Shown: positions 34,179 through 35,384 of the stretch, piece after piece | How the letters are laid out: the number at the start of each line of letters is the position of its first letter | How positions within the stretch are numbered: position 1 is the first letter of the stretch | DNA from: Actinomadura chibensis NBRC 106107 | GTDB taxonomy: Bacteria > Actinomycetota > Actinomycetes > Streptosporangiales > Streptosporangiaceae | Assembly (NCBI RefSeq): GCF_001552135.1 | Contig: NZ_BCQP01000091.1 | Coordinates: 1 to 35,384 of the forward strand | Direction of reading: 5' to 3' | DNA: 35,384 bases | The notes under the pieces: generated by a model | What the model saw: only the letters and a program-made list of their open reading frames with translations | The model's database searches: none | What the model was told of the DNA's origin: nothing | Position numbers and translations under genes: made by a program

Positions 34179-34891
34179 GACACCCCTTCAGCGCCCGTAC
34201 CGCCGGTTTTGTCACTCTGGGCGAGGGGAACGCTGCCGGGCGCTGTCCCCTCGGCCGCGTCCCCCGCCCCGCCACCGGCTCCATCTCCGGCTCCGGCTCC
34301 GTCTCCGGCTCCGTCCGCCCGCTCGTCCCCGCCGGGCGCGGACAGCCGTTCGGCGAGCCTCCGCAGCCCCCGGTACGACGCGGTCCGGACGGCGCCGGGA
34401 CGCTTGCCGAGGACCTTGCCCGCCGACTTCGCGTCCAGCCCGACGACGACCCGGAGCATCACGGCCTCGGCCTGGTCGCGGGGCAGCTCGGCGATCAGGC
34501 TCAGCGCGTCCCGGGTGGCGATGCCGTCGAGGGCGTCGACCTCGGTGTCGGCGTCGGCGGCCATCGTGAGCAGCTCCTCGACCGGCAGGTCGGACCCGGG
34601 CCGCCGGGACCGGCGGCGCAGGTGGTCCAGCGCGCGGTGCCGGGTGATCGTCGCCGTCCAGCCGCGGAAGCCGTCCAGGTCGCCGCGGAAGGACGGCAGG
34701 TCGCGGGCGATCTGCAGCCACGCCTCCGACGTCACGTCCTCGGCGTCCGCGCCGACGAGCGTGCCCGCGAAGCGCACCAGCCGGGGCTGGACGTCGCGGT
34801 AGAGCATGCGGAAGGACTCCTCGTCGCCGTCCTGCGCGGCCCGCAGGGCACGGCCGAGCTGTTCCTCGTCCGCCCGTTCCATCCGGGCCAT
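34175..34891 (-). CDS. ECF-type RNA polymerase sigma factor
   Basis: 238 residues. Sigma region 2 covers about 22-95 (FRMLYRDVQPRLVRFAG, AEDVTSEAWLQIARDLPSFRG, RGWTATITRHRALDHLRRR). Region 4 covers about 130-183 (LIAELPRDQAEAVMLRVVVGLDAKSAGKVLGKRPGAVRTASYRGLRRLAERL). A ~50-residue Gly/Ala/Asp-rich tail follows, encoded partly by a hexanucleotide repeat; most ECF factors stop after region 4. ATG 34891 or 34882 may be the start and neither has a good ribosome site. It is co-translated with the membrane partner. Confidence 0.9.
   Translation of the reverse strand: MARMERADEEQLGRALRAAQDGDEESFRMLYRDVQPRLVRFAGTLVGADAEDVTSEAWLQIARDLPSFRGDLDGFRGWTATITRHRALDHLRRRSRRPGSDLPVEELLTMAADADTEVDALDGIATRDALSLIAELPRDQAEAVMLRVVVGLDAKSAGKVLGKRPGAVRTASYRGLRRLAERLSAPGGDERADGAGDGAGAGDGAGGGAGDAAEGTAPGSVPLAQSDKTGGTGAEGVS
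34277..34312. repeat. Hexanucleotide microsatellite inside the sigma gene
   Basis: Six consecutive hexamers of the form NNCTCC (GGCTCC, ATCTCC, GGCTCC, GGCTCC, GTCTCC, GGCTCC) encode the alternating Gly-Ala/Gly-Asp part of the sigma factor tail. Length changes here would keep the frame. Confidence 0.8.
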
Positions 34892-35009
34892 TGTGCAGGG
34901 ATTCCGGTCGCGGTGTGACATGTACCCGGCTGTTCGCGCTGAAGCAGTGACCCCCCACGGCCGGCCCCGTGGGCGGGCGCCCCCTCCCGCACCGAGACGA
35001 TGGACGGCG
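34892..35009. promoter_or_regulatory. Divergent intergenic region upstream of the sigma gene
   Basis: 118 nt between the sigma gene and the forward membrane protein gene. It contains a hairpin-prone GGGGCC-rich part, but no confident promoter hexamers or operator were recognised. Confidence 0.3.
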
Positions 35010-35384
35010 ATGATCGGGAACGTCCCGCACGACCGCGACGAGCTGCTCGTCACCGGCGTCCCGCCGGTCACCGGGCCGCTCACCATGCCACTCACCGAAC
35101 CGCCAGGGCCGGACGACGCCGGGACGACGATCCCCGTCGCGGCGGAGCCCGACGCCGTGTTCGTCGACGCGTCCGGCGGGCGCGCCCGGTTCGGCCGCCG
35201 GCTCGGCCTCGCGGCCGGGGCGGTGCTGGTCGTGTTCCTCGGCGCGCTGGGCCTCGGGATGGCGACCGGCCCGAGCGTGCCGCTGACCCCCTGGGGCGAG
35301 CCGTCCGCGCGGCCGAAGGTGCACGTCAGCACGCCGGACGACCCGCCGGGGACGCCGCCGGACCGGCGGGCGGGCGCCCCGCCC
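35010..35384 (+). CDS. Membrane protein, partial (runs off the window end)
   Basis: 125 codons are open from ATG 35010 to the last base with no stop. A ~60-residue Pro/Asp-rich N-terminus, one membrane helix (about 65-86, LGLAAGAVLVVFLGALGLG) and GPSVPLTPWGEPSARP follow. Codon positions show the expected GC3 bias in this frame only. The pattern resembles small single-pass proteins found upstream of polysaccharide deacetylase/glycosyltransferase genes in actinomycetes (recollection). The rest of the gene lies beyond the window. No strong ribosome site is seen, so the start is tentative. Confidence 0.6.
   Translation, partial: MIGNVPHDRDELLVTGVPPVTGPLTMPLTEPPGPDDAGTTIPVAAEPDAVFVDASGGRARFGRRLGLAAGAVLVVFLGALGLGMATGPSVPLTPWGEPSARPKVHVSTPDDPPGTPPDRRAGAPP

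Overview
The window is very GC-rich, uses GTG and TTG starts freely, and carries gene families typical of Actinomycetota: class E sortase, CrgA, PASTA kinase, DUF881, streptogrisin-type protease and TerD. It looks like a chromosomal segment of a filamentous actinomycete, most likely Streptosporangiales such as an Actinomadura-like Thermomonosporaceae. That placement is an inference from gene content, not a database match.

Positions 1-3.6 kb hold a flank of small genes: a membrane protein, a MarR regulator divergent from a Tat-exported amidohydrolase, a hexapeptide acyltransferase and a DUF5324-like membrane protein. Positions 3.8-17.7 kb are the conserved origin-proximal growth and division block, in an order matching the dnaA-proximal region of Mycobacterium tuberculosis. 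It runs cyclophilin, rhomboid, crgA (reverse), DUF881, class E sortase, a tiny membrane protein and pabA. Then comes a seven-gene reverse operon, fhaA-fhaB-pstP-rodA-pbpA-pknA-pknB, that couples Ser/Thr phosphorylation to peptidoglycan synthesis. PknA and PknB phosphorylate, PstP reverses this, the FHA proteins read phospho-threonine, and RodA with PbpA polymerise and cross-link the wall. A tRNA-Leu(CAG) sits divergent to fhaA.

Positions 17.7-25.9 kb are more variable: a 47-bp tandem repeat, a DnaQ exonuclease-BRCT-BRCT-TerD fusion, a pentapeptide-repeat protein, a secreted TAP-like peptidase, an APC permease and a streptogrisin-like protease. Positions 25.9-32.0 kb form an accessory island of reductases with local regulators: MerR plus an MDR reductase, TetR divergent from a quinone reductase, an NmrA-like protein and a cupin AraC regulator. 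In its middle, two divergent genes (an NTF2/SnoaL-like enzyme and an XRE/MmyB regulator) have both lost their 5' ends at one junction, which looks like a deletion scar.

Positions 32.0-35.4 kb contain a HisI paralogue lacking the canonical acidic metal motif, a DUF5996 protein, an ECF sigma factor with a membrane partner, and a membrane protein running off the window end.

No CRISPR array, insertion sequence, integrase or prophage gene was seen. The most interesting signals are the double-truncation scar, the altered HisI active site, the exonuclease-BRCT-TerD fusion, the helically phased DnaA boxes beside crgA, the 47-bp tandem repeat, and well-formed MerR and TetR operators.
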